From the NCBI GenBank assembly GCA_028386065.3, contig MK922465.1, positions 64,273-128,272 of the forward strand: a DNA stretch of 64,000 nt, written 5' to 3'. This document shows positions 1 to 11,690 of this stretch, one piece after another. The notes under the pieces are model-generated. The model was not told the DNA's origin. It searched no databases and was given only the letters and a program-made list of their open reading frames with translations. The first letter of the stretch is position 1; each line of letters starts with the position of its first letter. The position numbers and the translations under genes are program-made. The DNA is from Turnera subulata. Lineage: Eukaryota > Streptophyta > Magnoliopsida > Malpighiales > Passifloraceae.

Positions 1-445
1 CTTCTCTTTTTTTTCATTTTTCCTCTCTTTTTTCCTTTTCTCTCTTTTTTTTTTCTTTTCTTCCCTTCCTCCTTCCATCTTCACCGGTTCTGCTTTTTAA
101 ACTGTGTTTTTTTTTTGTTTTTTTCTTTTTTTACTATTACTCATGTGATCCCCTAATAATGCAAATCGTCCGTATTACGGGCGAATCCGATCCAGACCAG
201 AAAATAACCGATACCTCCTTAGTTATTTTCCGATGTGATTTTCCGAGAAATTCCGAAACCCGAAAAATACCAACTTAGTTCCGAAAAATCCACGGGAAAA
301 TCACGAGCGCGGGAAAACCCTCGGTTTCGAAAAACGACTACCGATTTACCTCGAATTAATTACCCAAGATTAATTCATCAGTAAATCACGGTGAAACAAT
401 TTCTACAGTCCCGGTAAAAATCAAAAATTTACCCGGGCTGTTACA
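1..445. repeat. Right end of a Ty3/gypsy-type LTR (cut by window edge)
   Basis: This stretch starts in a T/C-rich tract and ends in CGGGCTGTTACA at 445. It closely resembles 29200-29673 and 43020-43530, which are the right ends of the LTRs of the element at 28693-43530. Shared blocks include the GGACCAGAAAATAAC segment, the CCGAAAAATACCAACTTAG segment and the terminal GGCTGTTACA. The left end lies outside the window, so whether it is a solo LTR or part of an element cannot be told. Confidence 0.7.
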
Positions 446-1719
446 ACAATAATAATTTCCACATAATTATCAATTTTCTGAAATATAAATTATGTATTCT
501 GTATATATTTTCCAAAGGTATTACCATAATTTTCCAGAAAAATAATAACGTATTTATAATTTTCCAAAAAATATATATTGTATTTATCTTTTTCTAAATG
601 CATATAATAATATTTTCCAACACAAAATATAATTACCTTTAATTTTCCAAATTAATATGTCTAAGTAATTTTTTTCCTAAAACATAACCATATACTAGGT
701 ATACCAAAATAATTATATGAGGTCAAATTAATTATTTGGTGTAATTTCCAGAAATTATATAATTTATTAATCATATATATATATATATATATATTATTTT
801 TTTAAAAAAACTGGACTGGGCCAAATAGTGCAAGCCCAGCCCAGTGCTTAACCTCCTAATAGTCCAGTATATCCATACCCACAACCAAGCCCGTTAACCC
901 AAGCCCAAAATCAATCCAACCCAAACCCAGGTCAACCCTAGTGAATTCAGGTCAAACCCGTCACAAATGGGTCGACCCGCGTGCTGATATCAACCTGCCA
1001 CTGCTCACCTTGGGGAGCCCGATGGCGGCGCAGGAGCAGAGGCAAACGAGGTGGCGACGGGCACGAGCAGAGGCTGCTGCTGCACGGAAGGAAGGAGGCG
1101 GAAGGAAGAGCGCGGCGTCGGGTGCTGGTGCTGCTGGCGACGGCGTGGCGTAGTCGCGGTCAACGGTGGTAGCGAGCAGGGAGAGGCGAGGCAGCGGCGA
1201 CGGGGCGAGTCGGGGAGAAGGCGGCACGGACGGAGACGACGACGCTGGCTGTTGGCGAAGGACGGTGGCTGGCGGGCTGTGGGATGGTTGTTATGTGATG
1301 GGGAAGACAAACGGCGGCGCTGTACCGCGAAGGGGGCGACGGGTGTGAGGAAGGAGAGGTGTGGTGATGACGACCTCGGGGCGGCTGGACTCGGGTGGTG
1401 GTGGTTGGTGTGGCTGTGGTGGTCTTGGTGGCGGTGAACGTGGTCTCGGGTTGTGTGTGGTGGTTGTGTTGTGTGTGTTGTTCTTTTTATTTTTTTCTTT
1501 TCTTTTATTTTACTGGTTTTTTTAGGTAGTATGCAGGAGAGGGTTGCTGGGCAGATTTTGGTGCAGAGGAAAAAGAATGCAGAAGGGAAGATGAGGGTGT
1601 TGGCAGTGTTTCTTTTGCAGATGAAAGCGTGCAAGGAAAAGAAAGGCAGAGTCACGGGTACACAGGTAAGGTTTCACAAGCTTCACAGGAAAAAGGCGGT
1701 TGCATGACTCAATCACGCA
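446..1719. other. Unresolved repeat DNA, no gene
   Basis: No supportable gene. The first 340 bases are AT-rich and include a (TA)n microsatellite near 772-794. From about 900 the sequence becomes GC-rich with purine-heavy GGCGACG-type runs resembling the GC-rich left half of the gypsy LTR at 28741-29110, followed by a T-rich tract near 1490-1530. It is probably the body of another diverged LTR whose left end I could not define. Long open frames here follow base composition, not a protein family. Confidence 0.45.
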
Positions 1720-1988
1720 ATCGTGTCCCGACCGGACCAGAAAATAACTGATACACCCACTTAGTTATTTTTAGGTGTGATTTTTCTGAGAATTTTGGGA
1801 CCCAAAAAATACCGACTTAGGCCCAAAAAATCCACGGAAAAATCTCGAGCACGAGAAAAGCCTCGGTTTCGAAAAACGACGCCCGATTTACCTTGAATTA
1901 ATTACCCAAGATTAATTCATTCGGTAAATCACTGTATAAAGACTTTTACAGTCTCGGTAAAAATCTAAATTTTTACCCGGCTGTTACA
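1720..1988. repeat. Right end of a second, diverged gypsy-type LTR
   Basis: The segment repeats the same ordered blocks as 1-445 (GGACCAGAAAATAACTGATAC, AAAAAATACCGACTTAGG, AATTAATTACCCAAGATTAA) and ends in CCCGGCTGTTACA at 1988. It differs from 1-445 at many positions, so it is a separate older copy. I did not find a matching left end or target-site duplication. Confidence 0.6.
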
Positions 1989-2024
1989 TTACACGCTGGG
2001 AGAGTTGTGAAGAAGGGGATTTCC

Positions 2025-2341
2025 AATCAACTTGTCTAACTATTAAAAGTCTTTTATCACTGGAAGCATTAATTTAAAACTAGAAAAAACTAAATATTCG
2101 AGCAATATTTTTTATATTTATCAAGTTGAGGAGTACACACAGAGGGGACTATTTTTGGGAATGCAACACCAGGTACAAAGAATAAATACGATCAAAATCT
2201 TCCAGAATGGACACCATCAATAATATTATTATACTTTAAAATGTAAAATGAGCAGATTATTTACTCCCAAACTTGTTTCTTAAATTTAAAAAAATTGATC
2301 TTTAGTGTTGTGTTTTGCAATTATAAAAAGCAAATCAAAAT
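2025..2341. repeat. Duplicated 5' flank of the tRNA-Phe locus
   Basis: The block runs parallel to about 12565-12877 just upstream of the intact tRNA-Phe. Both contain, in order, GTCTAA(C/T)TATTAAAA, CTTTTATCACT, AGCAATATTTTT, ATTTATCAA, a GGGATGCAA-type stretch, GGACACCAT, and ATATTATACTTTAAAAT. It is therefore a segmental duplicate of the tRNA locus, including upstream DNA. Confidence 0.7.
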
Positions 2342-2414
2342 GCAGGGATAGCTCAGCTGGGAGAGCGTTAGATTGAAGATATGAAGGTTGCATGTCTGAT
2401 CCACGCTCAAAATC
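2342..2414 (+). pseudogene. tRNA-Phe pseudogene, copy A
   Basis: This is a degenerate copy of the tRNA-Phe at 12878-12950. The A-box region GGGATAGCTCAG and the anticodon loop TTGAAGA (GAA) are recognisable. The T arm is damaged (ATGTCTGATCC instead of GTGTTCGATCC), and the 3' acceptor strand (TCAAAAT) no longer pairs with the 5' strand. It is presumably non-functional. Confidence 0.75.
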
Positions 2415-2471
2415 AAAACCAATTGATGTGTGATTTGGGTGGTTTGCAATTATAAAAGGCAAATTAAAAAT

Positions 2472-2544
2472 GCAGGGATAGCTCAATTGGGAGAGCGTCA
2501 TACTGAATATATGAATGTCCCGTGTTCGATCCATGCTCATCTAA
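2472..2544 (+). pseudogene. tRNA-Phe pseudogene, copy B
   Basis: This second decayed tRNA-Phe copy lies 130 bp after copy A, and the shared preceding sequence (AATTATAAAA, AAAATGCAGG) shows that a roughly 130-bp unit was tandemly duplicated. The B box GTTCGATCC and anticodon GAA survive. The anticodon stem (TCATA/TATGA) still pairs with changed bases, but the acceptor 3' strand (TCATCTA) does not match GCAGGGA. Confidence 0.75.
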
Positions 2545-2593
2545 AAAAAAAAGTGAAAAAATAAATCTTATATATCATCAATTGGTCGTTGTT

Positions 2594-2828
2594 TGTTATA
2601 AAATATGTATTATACATGTATGTATGTCATTGTTATACATACTAAATACATATTATATTGTATTCCATCTTATTATATATATGTTGAAAAGTGAAATGAA
2701 ATGTGGGTGAAAAACTGGGTATGAAGCCCGACCGGAGTTCTCACCGGCCGACTTCCCCCTCACCGGAATTTCACCGGAAAAACTCTTCTCCCTTCAATCT
2801 TCTCCTTCTATCCCTTTTATTTACAACA
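2594..2828 (+). repeat. 5' LTR of the copia element
   Basis: This 235-bp direct repeat matches 11691-11925. It starts with TG and ends with CA, and contains the GACCGGAGTTCTCACCGGCC segment present in both copies. Confidence 0.9.
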
Positions 2829-2830
2829 CG

Positions 2831-2843
2831 TTATCAGCACGAG
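2831..2843 (+). promoter_or_regulatory. Putative copia primer-binding site
   Basis: TTATCAGCACGAG begins two bases after the left LTR, the position expected for the tRNA primer-binding site of a copia element. I did not identify the primer tRNA with certainty. Confidence 0.5.
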
Positions 2844-2849
2844 TTACTC

Positions 2850-4003
2850 TACCCGAATCCATGAAGAAGAAAGGCAGAAGAGAAGAAAAAAAATAAACAC
2901 AAATCCGGTAACCGTCGATGGCGAGCTTTCAGACCACGTCCACCGTCAGCACGCCGATCACGGTCACCACCGGCGTCACCCTCACGCTGCCGCGACCTCG
3001 ACAGTGCCCTCCTTTTCCGCCGCCGCTGTCGGACGCGCCGACCGGGAGGCACGACCCGCTGTAGGATCCGGCGACCCGACCAGAGCTGACGGGTCTGCCT
3101 AGTTTTTTTTTTTCATCTCGCCGCCCAGAGCCTACTACCGCCGCCTTCGCCGCGCCCATCGCCCTTCATCTCACCGCCCGTCGCCACCAGTAGCCCAACG
3201 CCTGTCACTGCACCCGTCACCTTTCATCTCGCCGCCGGCAGGCTCATGATGTAAGGTTTTTTTTTTTGGTTGGATTGTTTTTAATTGTTTTTGTTGTTGA
3301 TGATTGATTGTGATGGGATGATGTTGTTTTTGGGTGTTGAATGAATGGCGAGCTCACGATGAGTCTCGGGGGAATTTTTCTGCACTGTGAACAGTGATTT
3401 TTTTGGCCGGAATCCGACGATCGTGAACAGTGCTCGGCCGGTATCCGGCGAACCCAGAAGTGTTTGACCGGAATCCGACATCTCGGGATTTTTCCCGGCA
3501 AGCCCGGAAGTGTTTGGCCAGAATTCAGTGTCTCGGGATTTTTCCCGGCAAGCCCAGAAGACTATTGTATTTATTTTATTATTTTTTCATTTATATTCAG
3601 CTTGGGCTCATATTAGGCCCATTATATTTTAATATTCTGTTCTTTACATTTCAATTGGGCTCATATAAGGCCCATGTATTAATATGATATATTATATATT
3701 ATTGCTGAAAGATTTATTGAGTAAGCATATTTTATGTTTTTATTTAAATTACTATTGGGCTATTAAAAAGGCCGTTTCTTTTAAATTTCTAGTCTTTAAT
3801 TTTATTTATGTTTTGTTTGGGCTCGTACAAGGCCCATCACTTTTAATTTTCTGTTATTTATTTTAATTTTGCTGATTAATAAAAGGCCCATGTTTATTTA
3901 TTTTAATTAAGTCTTTTGATTATGTTACTTGAATTTGAGGCCCTCAAAATTTCCGGAAGAAATTTATCATGGGCATTAAATGCTAAAATGTATTTATATG
4001 ATA
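2850..4003. other. Copia leader region, no intact gene
   Basis: The stretch begins GC-rich and then becomes AT-rich with repeated (T)GGGCTCATATTAGGCCCAT-like phrases. Between about 3455 and 3560 a 50-bp unit containing TCTCGGGATTTTTCCCGGCA occurs twice (3481 and 3531). No protein family is recognisable. Confidence 0.5.
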
Positions 4004-4585
4004 ATAGTCTGAAAGACTAAATATAAGAGCCCAGCAGACTCAATAAAAGAAAATACAACGAAGACTGGAACTCTTACCGTTCAAAAGATCCTGAAGATCC
4101 TTCAAAGGAAAATCGAAAAAAATTATTACCACCAGAAGATGGAAATTATATGACCACCAGAAGGTGGATATTATGCTTGCTTACCCTGAAGGAGCAATTC
4201 ATTTTATATTCAATTTATTTTATGTTCAGTTTAAATTATTACGCATTGCAATTTATTTTATTTACTTTTCAGTACTTTATAATTGCTTCTAGAATAATGC
4301 CTCAAGCATTAGTCTCGAAGACAATGCAAAATTGACATCCACAGGGGAAGAATTATATGTGTGGATATCAATATAACATATTATGACTTCTCGAAATGAG
4401 AAAAAGATTAACACGCTCCAGAAGAGCATAAATCTGAATATGTTCCTGAAGAACGCATGTTTTAATATGATCTAGAAGATCGTATATTTACGCTCTGGAA
4501 GAGCATATACTCTTGAAGAGTACAGACACCCCCAGTAATAAAATGAATTATTATGAATCCCAATGAATTGACTCTGATCTATTCC
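4004..4585 (+). repeat. Dense series of micro-hairpins with NNGAA-type loops
   Basis: Short perfect inverted repeats recur with different stem sequences but the same small loop. Examples: CCACC-AGAA-GGTGG (4154-4167), AATGC-CTCAA-GCATT (4296-4310), GCTC-CAGAA-GAGC (4415-4427), GTTC-CTGAA-GAAC (4442-4454), GATC-TAGAA-GATC (4469-4481), GCTC-TGGAA-GAGC (4492-4504) and TACTC-TTGAA-GAGTA (4508-4522). The same pattern returns inside this element at 5788-5823, 9153-9297, 10387-10444 and 10958-10989. Stem sequences vary while complementarity is kept. Function unknown. Confidence 0.7.
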
Positions 4586-4749
4586 CTGAAGCGAATAAGA
4601 CAGTATAATTATTTGTGCCTGTGGGCGTAAATGAGATAATAAATGGAAAAGGCTCAAAGTAAACATGCATATTATTATTGCATAAACGGATCCATAACTG
4701 GAGAACATTCAAAGAAGAATGGTTCTCATACATATGTTTAAACAGTAAT

Positions 4750-5434
4750 CTATCTGTTGGGCTCAACATTAACCCTGAAACTCTGAGCCTCACCATTAAT
4801 GTTGACCCTAACACTGTCGTTCCAGGAGAACCACATACCACCCATGTTGTTTTCTCCAGGTATCTCAAACCGATTCGTTGGAGGAAAACGGAGTGGAATC
4901 ACACCATGATTCTCACCTGCTTGCCACAAAGTCTCAGTAATCAGTACCATGTTAGACTTGTACTGATTCTTCAGATCCCTTAAGGTACGCACAAAGTCTT
5001 GAGACCTTCTTGCTATACCCCTGCAATTCCACAGTAAAAGTCGTACCTTATGCCATGTAGGTGGTAACCCAGTCACCCTTGGGACGCTCCGAGCCATCAT
5101 GGAAACCTGATAATAACTGCTTTGATTTAAAATTTGACATGAAGGCTCTAGCTGAAATTCCTGCATCTTAGCAGATATGAAAAATATTATAGAGATAGCT
5201 GAGCCATAAAAATTTGTCCTGAGATTGCCTTGGTCCTCCAGGAAGAAAGTTTCTTCCACTGGAGTCACAAAGAACCTAGAAGAATATAGTTCATCAACAA
5301 ACACAAAAACGAGGAATTCTCGCCAGATCATTCGGTAATTACTCTTGCTGCTCATTCACCATGCTATAAGCTAACCTATTTCTTCTTCCTAGAGAGGCAC
5401 CCTCAACAAAGAAAACAGTAGCTAGGGAAGGCAT
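4750..5434 (-). pseudogene. aORF2 copy in copia element (antisense, broken)
   Basis: Read on the minus strand from ATG at 5434, this copy parallels aORF2 at 31105-31788 and 37387-38065: an N-terminus with FFVEGASLGRRNRLAYSMVNE, then FVDELYSSRFFVTP, LLWNCRGIARRSQDF, LITETLWQ and GGMWFSWND, ending at 4750. An in-frame stop follows about residue 31, and a frameshift lies just before the VDELYSSRFF segment. After that the frame is open for about 190 codons. It lies antisense to the host copia element. A TATA-like ACTATAAGAAG lies about 75 bp upstream on the minus strand. The C-terminal third resembles the start of LINE-type endonucleases. No aORF1 is seen beside it. Confidence 0.7.
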
Positions 5435-5843
5435 TTTTCTTGTCTTGTTGATTTTTTTTGAGTTTTCTGTATCTTCCTGTCTCAACCGCCTCCCCTTCTT
5501 ATAGTTTGAGATTAGATAGCTAGGTGTTAGTTTTTCAAATGTGGACTCTTTTTTCTGTCTCCGAAAAGATCCAGAAGATTTTTCGGTAATTAAAAACTTT
5601 GCATTATTTGTCAGTAAACTCCAAAGCTTTTCAATCTTCGAGGTTTTGCTTTTGGAAAATTTGCCACTATTTTAATTATTGCTCAATAATTCTGATTTTT
5701 TTCGACATGAGTGGTAGATATAAGCCTAAAATTGGCACATATATTGCAGCCTGAAGCTAGCAATCTAACTTATTAAACTTACCATATCCAGCCAGAAGCT
5801 GGAATGCACTAGCCTAAAGCTAGCAATTTTTAAGTGTTTAAAC

Positions 5844-8800
5844 TGTAACGCCCCGAATTTTTCATAAGTTGATTTTCGGAATTTTCAGAAATTTATTCCG
5901 ATTTTACCCTTGAGGTATTTTCGAATTTTAGTTGAGGAAATAAATTATTTTGCCATGAGAATGTCAATTCTAAGTCGGTATTGTTCATAGTTCGGGTTCC
6001 GTGGGAAACGAGTTCGAGATCGGGGCGAAACGAGAGGTTTAGCGTAGTTTCATTTGAAACTACGTCGTTTTGAAGGTTTTTTTTTTAAAAAAAAAGGGGG
6101 GCCTGGTCAACTAAGGCGGGTTGACCGCACCAAGCCAACGACGCGTCGTCGGCTGGCGGGTCAAGCCAAGACCCCAGGCGCCTTCCTTCCTTTTTCCTTC
6201 TTATTTTTTTTTTCCTTCATTTCTCATTCTGTTTTTCTTTCTTCCCGTTGCCATTCCACCAGCCGCCGCCGCCTCAACGGCCTTGTCCCCCACTACCCTC
6301 CTTCAATCTCGCTGCAATGGTCCTCAACTCTCCTCTCTTCCTCTCCTTTTCTTATCTCCTCCTTCTCTCCTCTTTTCAATTCCACACCGCCGCCAACTCG
6401 TCTCTTTTTCTCCCTCCCCGATTCGGCCGCCACCATACCTCCTCCTTCTTCCTTCCGTGTCGCCGTCGTTGGGACTCAAGGCCACCGCCGCTGTCGCTGC
6501 CACTTCCTCTCCTTCCAAGGTCGTGAGCCGTGGTGGACGAAGGTCCCAGAGGCAGAGGGCGTGGGGCGAGACGACGGGTACGGAGGACAGGCCCAACTCC
6601 ATATCGTCGCCGTCGTGGTAAGCGTCTCCTTTACTCCTCTTTTCTTCTGCTTCCTTTACTTTCGGGTGCTGATGTTGATTGGTGTTGTGGGTGTTGTGTG
6701 TACTGAGGCGGCGGGGGTGTGTGTATTTGAGGTGCTCGTGTCCAGTGGTTTGCGTGGCGGGTCTGATGAGGCATGGCCGGATTTGAGTGCTGGCCGGCGC
6801 GGGTTTGAAGGTTGCTGTTGTGGGGCGGATCCGGCAGTGTGTGCGTGCGGGTTTGGTTGACACTATTGAGACTTTGGGGCTTGGATCCGGCATCAGGTTC
6901 TGCGGATTCGTTTTCCGGTGAGTATTCTGGTGACCTCTTGTAGTTCTCAATCTATTTCGTCATTTGTGCATATGAAATTCAAAGAATGGGATGTGAGTTG
7001 TTGGTTTTGGGGTTTTGGCAGCTTGTTGTGGGTTCCTTCCAGGTTACAGTTGCGGTTCTTTGGGGTGTCGGGGTACTGTTCCGGCGAGGGTGACCGGAAT
7101 CCGGCGAGCGCGCACTGTTCCAGCAAGAGCTCGGGAACTTTTCCGGCGAAGACTCGGGTTCTGCCGGCGGACGATAATTCTCGTTTTTACGAGTGTTAGT
7201 TGGTAATTATCTATGATTTGTCTCGGTTATGTTACGCACTTAAATTTTGGAATTTATTTTACGAAATACATTAATTTATATTTGTACATTTAGTGATTAC
7301 GGTTTACCGAGAGCGGAGAGTTAGGGTGTGTGGCCGGGAAGACTTACCGACACGAATAGATCATAGGCTGTTAAACTCTTGGGCTCGGAAACGACCTTAG
7401 GACGGTTTTAGGAAAAACCGAGCCCAGGCCCAATAATCTCAATTTGAGCCTAAGATGTTTTTGATGGACTTAAAATTACGGACCTAAGATCTAATCACGG
7501 AAAATTAAACTCACGGATGTTAAGAACGGGCTCGTAGCCCAATTTCATAATCGGTAAAATATGAACTTAAGGAAGTGGGCCACGGGTCGGAATTTGCAAT
7601 TAAGGATTTAGTGGGCCTTAGGCCCGAGAATTTGATAATGAACTTAAATCAATGAACCTTAGATCCCTAATCGTTGGAGTTATGGAAGATAAAATATTCT
7701 TTTGGACTTAGACCCGAAAATCTTATAATCGGATAGTTAGGGTCGGGAGTTACTCGATTAGAGCATACATTAGTGTACATACACGTTTTACTTCTAAAAT
7801 GGGTTTAGTGACTATATCATGTACCGGTATTCAGGCACGGGAGATACCTCGGGAGCTGTAGACTCGGATCGGGAAGAAGTCATAACTTGCATTTTGAGGT
7901 GACATTACAAGTCTTTTTATATATGTTTTGTGAATGCATGTTGGTGTGGTTTGTTTGTTTACTTGCCTTGCTTGCTACACGCGATGATTGGAATTGTATG
8001 CCTGATTGATCTCACATGTCTAAACTTCTATATGAAACCCTACTATGAAAAATAACATGTAATAAGCCTTGGTGATAATGTGTGATTATGGGCCGCAGGC
8101 CGGATGAAACAGGGACACTTACAGTGCACACATCCCTGAAGAACATAATGTATCTCAACCGAAATGTAAAAATGTAAAAAGGATAAAATACTAAATTCTA
8201 CTGTGGTGACGGTTGGTAGCCCCGAGGGAGGGTTGGGTACCCTCGGGTCACATTAAGCTGTTTAGCATGCCCAGGGGATGTAGGTGCACCCCTGGAAGAC
8301 TTGCACCGGTTAGGTGTATCTGAGTGCACCCTCAGGTAGCTAGCGGCCACTTGAGATTTATCAGTGGTTTTGGCCTCAGAATCTACCCCTTCTGAGGTTC
8401 GACATTTGGGTTTCACACCCTGATCTGATCAGATGCGCTACCGAGACTTGACTCACAGTAGAGGGCCCATAATGATATAAAAATAATTATAATAATAAAG
8501 TAACACATTGAATCTAAATAATAAGAACAGTAATACAAAAAAGATGTTTATGTGATGGTGTGTGATTCTGATTTGCTTGTATGCTGTACTTCTGCTCGTG
8601 AGCTACTCACCCTACGAGCATGACTTCACTTTCATGTATATTTAGACTTTTAATGTTCACTGAGTAGGCGACTCACATAATCGCCACCGTTGTTTTTCAG
8701 ACTTTAGTTAGCGTGCAGACTCACTTATACCTTCGACTCGGAGATCAGACGCAGTCACTTCCGCAGGTAGTTGTGCATTATCTCTTGGTGGGATCCATAG

Positions 8801-9132
8801 GGCCATATGCATGATATTTTCTATCTTGAGTATTATTATTACTTTCATCTTCCGTTTCATGTGAAATAACTCGAGATGTCATAAGTATTTTATCTTTTTA
8901 TCGGCAGTTAGCCGGAGTTGATTTGTGATATTATGTCGGCGTGATGCCGTGATGGCTTATTATTTGTTAAGCCGGTTGATCTCGTTTATTTTTATGACAT
9001 CTCGTTGTTAAATATTTGTATGCCGAAGCATCGGTTTTGTTTTTGTACCCCGGGTTTTAAAGAGTATTTTGGTAACTCTTTTTTTTCATTTAATTATTTT
9101 ATTTTTATTTAATTGGGGTACGGGCTTCCACA
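5844..9132 (+). repeat. Solo LTR of a Ty3/gypsy element, 3.3 kb
   Basis: The segment starts TGTAACGCCCCG and ends GGGCTTCCACA, the same termini as the LTRs at 32313-35881 and 39414-42783, with which it shares ordered homology along its length. No internal gag/pol, primer site or purine tract adjoins it. It interrupts copia sequence: micro-hairpins of the same type lie on both sides, and GTTTAAA occurs at both junctions (5836-5842, 9133-9139), consistent with target duplication. Similarity to the other LTRs is low near 6100-6900 but very high near 8210-8470. Confidence 0.85.
8218..8440 (+). other. Conserved stem-loop cluster inside the gypsy LTR
   Basis: Three perfect stems lie close together: CCCGAGGG/CCCTCGGG (8221-8228 with 8240-8247), CCAGGGG/CCCCTGG (8271-8277 with 8289-8295) and CCTCAGAA/TTCTGAGG (8374-8381 with 8390-8397). 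The palindrome ATCTGATCAGAT follows. The cluster is nearly identical in the LTR copies at about 34750-35175 and 41850-42075, although other parts of the LTR differ much more. It could be a transcript-end or regulatory RNA structure of the LTR. Confidence 0.6.
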
Positions 9133-9319
9133 GTTTAAATACACAGTTTGCACAGCCCGAAGCTGAGACCAACTAGAAGTTGGCTGATAAATATGTAATT
9201 TATAGCTAGTATGCCCCAGCCAGAAGCTAGTAAATAATCTTCCTAAGTCATCATATACAGCCTGAAGCTGGCATATATATATAGCAGCCTGAAGCTGGCA
9301 CCATCTTGAAGTTGGTACA

Positions 9320-11460
9320 TGGACATATTTTTTGGTTTAACCGGTTGGGCCATCCCGGGTCAATAATGATGCACAAAATTTATTTGGTCATTCATTGAAA
9401 AACCAGAAGTTTTTGCAATCAATGAATTTCCATGTATTTGTTTGCTGCGAAATTAATAATACGGCCTTCCTAAGATGAGATTGGCCTAGACCAGCAAGTT
9501 CAGGATTAATTCTGGGATATGAACGTGGACTGATAAATCCGCTGTGTTGACCATCTAGGTAATTTTTACGATGCATCGACTAGATGGTCCATTGTGTGAC
9601 GCAAGTTGGCATTGTGCGCACTTGTTTTAATGATTAAGCCACTTGCGGGTACATATCCCTAATTATGTTATTAGACTATACGTCTAGAGAATGCTGGTAT
9701 ATTTCTTCAATGGAAAATGTATATCATTGGAAATAAATCCAAACTAATTTGGGTGAATATTCCAATTGATTGCAGGACCATTGCTGAAATATAATTGTTT
9801 GAGAAAATGATATTTTTACATGCAGCAATACTTGTGTGCATCAAGCCAACAAGTTATCACAATGTTCCCCTATTTAATTGGTTCTTGGTCACGAACCCAG
9901 TAACTCCCATCTTCAGACCATTTATTGTATATTGTATAATGCTCCACCACAGCATTGTTATGTTGGTCCTTAAAGAAGATTGGGAATATATATTGTGTAT
10001 GTTGGGTATGTTAAAAATTAATTTGATAGTGTCTATCCAACATAAGGGAGAGGAAAATAAGCAGCTGGATCAAGATAAAGACATTACTTAAATGTATTAT
10101 TAATATATGTTTGTTGATCCTCAAACAAATTAGTATGAACCTGAAGTTCAAACAGATGATTCATTTGCAAGAAAATTGATATGCAATTGCCAGACAAATA
10201 ATGTGACCAAAATACCAGCTGCATATGCTCCTGCTCAAAATTGATGTTCCTGAAGAGCAAGTATAGTATGCAAATGAATCTAAAGTATGCCAAAAGCATA
10301 GAATATACTTGGTTCCAAAAGAAAAGAAATTCTCGATAGAGAAAAAGGAGCAGGGAGGTAAGATGGCCCCAGTAAAGAAAATAAGACCTCCAGTAGAGGT
10401 TTGAATTAAAAGTCCTCAAGAAGAGGAAAATCCTCCAGAAGAGGTTTTTCTGACAAAATTGATAAAGTTCCAGAAGTAACTCAGGTACCTGAAATAAATG
10501 AGTATGATGAGATCTCAATTACGGTGTCAGAAATAAGATGGAACCGACATGAAATAACCGTCGACGGAATATAATTTTTATTTTATTAAAATGAGGATCA
10601 TGAACCTACTAATGAAAGTAGGCGTTGTATGATTGGCCAAAATAAAGAGATATAGTTAAAGGCTGTGTTTGACTCGCTTGTGAAGCGAGAAAATTTTCGG
10701 ACCGGTAGTCCGTACACCAGATGGTGTAAAATTAATCGGTCGAAAATGGGTACTTGTGCGGAAAAGATATATAAAGCACGGTTTGTAGCACAAGGTTTAC
10801 CCTAACAACCTGGTATTAATTGTGAGGAGATATACTCCCCTGTGGTAGATGCAATTATTTTTATAAGTCTGGCATTATAAGAAAAGAATTAGAAATGCAT
10901 CTAATGAATGCTTTTACAGCCTACTATGGATCCATAAGTCGTGAAATGTACATGAAGATCCCTGAAGGATTCAAGTTGCTTGAAGCAACTAATTCCCGGG
11001 AAATTACAAAATTTGAACTGAGTTAATCTTTACATGATTATTTTGAGTATGGATAAATTTATGTTGATATGTTTTGTGATTGGAACTCCGGAAGAGGTTT
11101 CCAAATACCGTGCTATTAGACTGGTCCTGAAAGTACCTTGTCTAAGTGCAATATGTATTGCTTGTAACATAAAGACTGAAGCTTTTGAATTAGGCCTATT
11201 GGCAAGATATGTATTTACTCTTATCTTCGGGAAATAACAAATGTGTAATCCTGTAAACCCGAAAGAGAGTATAGTTGATTTTGCAGATGTAGATCCCTTA
11301 TTTAGTCCACATTAAGCACAGACGGACATCAGCAACAACTTTACACATGATATTACAATATCATCGGGACTACAAAAGCAAGATGGCAAGATAGACGCCC
11401 CAACGACGAAATTATGAAGATAATGCTGCCAACTTTGTCCAATTGAAGTAATGATGTATT
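9320..11460 (+). pseudogene. Relic copia integrase-reverse transcriptase region
   Basis: Frames read on the plus strand, with many stops and shifts, contain LHAAILVCIKPTSYH (about 9818-9862, typical of the copia integrase C-terminal part), a linker rich in PE dipeptides (VPEVTQVPEINEYDEISI, about 10460-10520), and reverse-transcriptase segments KARFVAQG, YSPVVDA and EMYMKIPEGFK (about 10770-10975). No intact catalytic YVDD segment was found. The element could not make its own enzymes. Confidence 0.75.
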
Positions 11461-11681
11461 GAAAAGTGATCAGACAAAATACACGTCACCAGAAGCTGAC
11501 AAGGACGATTAGCATGCAATGACATGAAGCAATCAATGGAGGCCAAAATGAGGGGGAGTAGAATACGCACTGCACTCTTTTTTCCTTCACCAAGTTTTTA
11601 TCCCACTGGGTTTTTCTTGGTAAGGTTTTTAAAGAGGCAGTACTCCCAAAGCGTATTCTACCCATCAACACAATGACATCC

Positions 11682-11690
11682 AAGGGGGAG
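11682..11690 (+). other. Polypurine tract of the copia element
   Basis: AAGGGGGAG lies immediately before the TGTTATA start of the right LTR, the position expected for the plus-strand priming site. Confidence 0.8.

Noticed and set aside
1005..1655. 216-codon minus-strand frame and a 128-codon plus-strand frame
   Set aside because: They lie in low-complexity GC-rich repeat DNA next to an LTR end, with no family resemblance and no conservation.
6054..6950. 268-codon frame and overlapping frames in the solo LTR
   Set aside because: CT-rich low-complexity LTR sequence. The frames are not kept in the related LTRs at 32313 and 39414.
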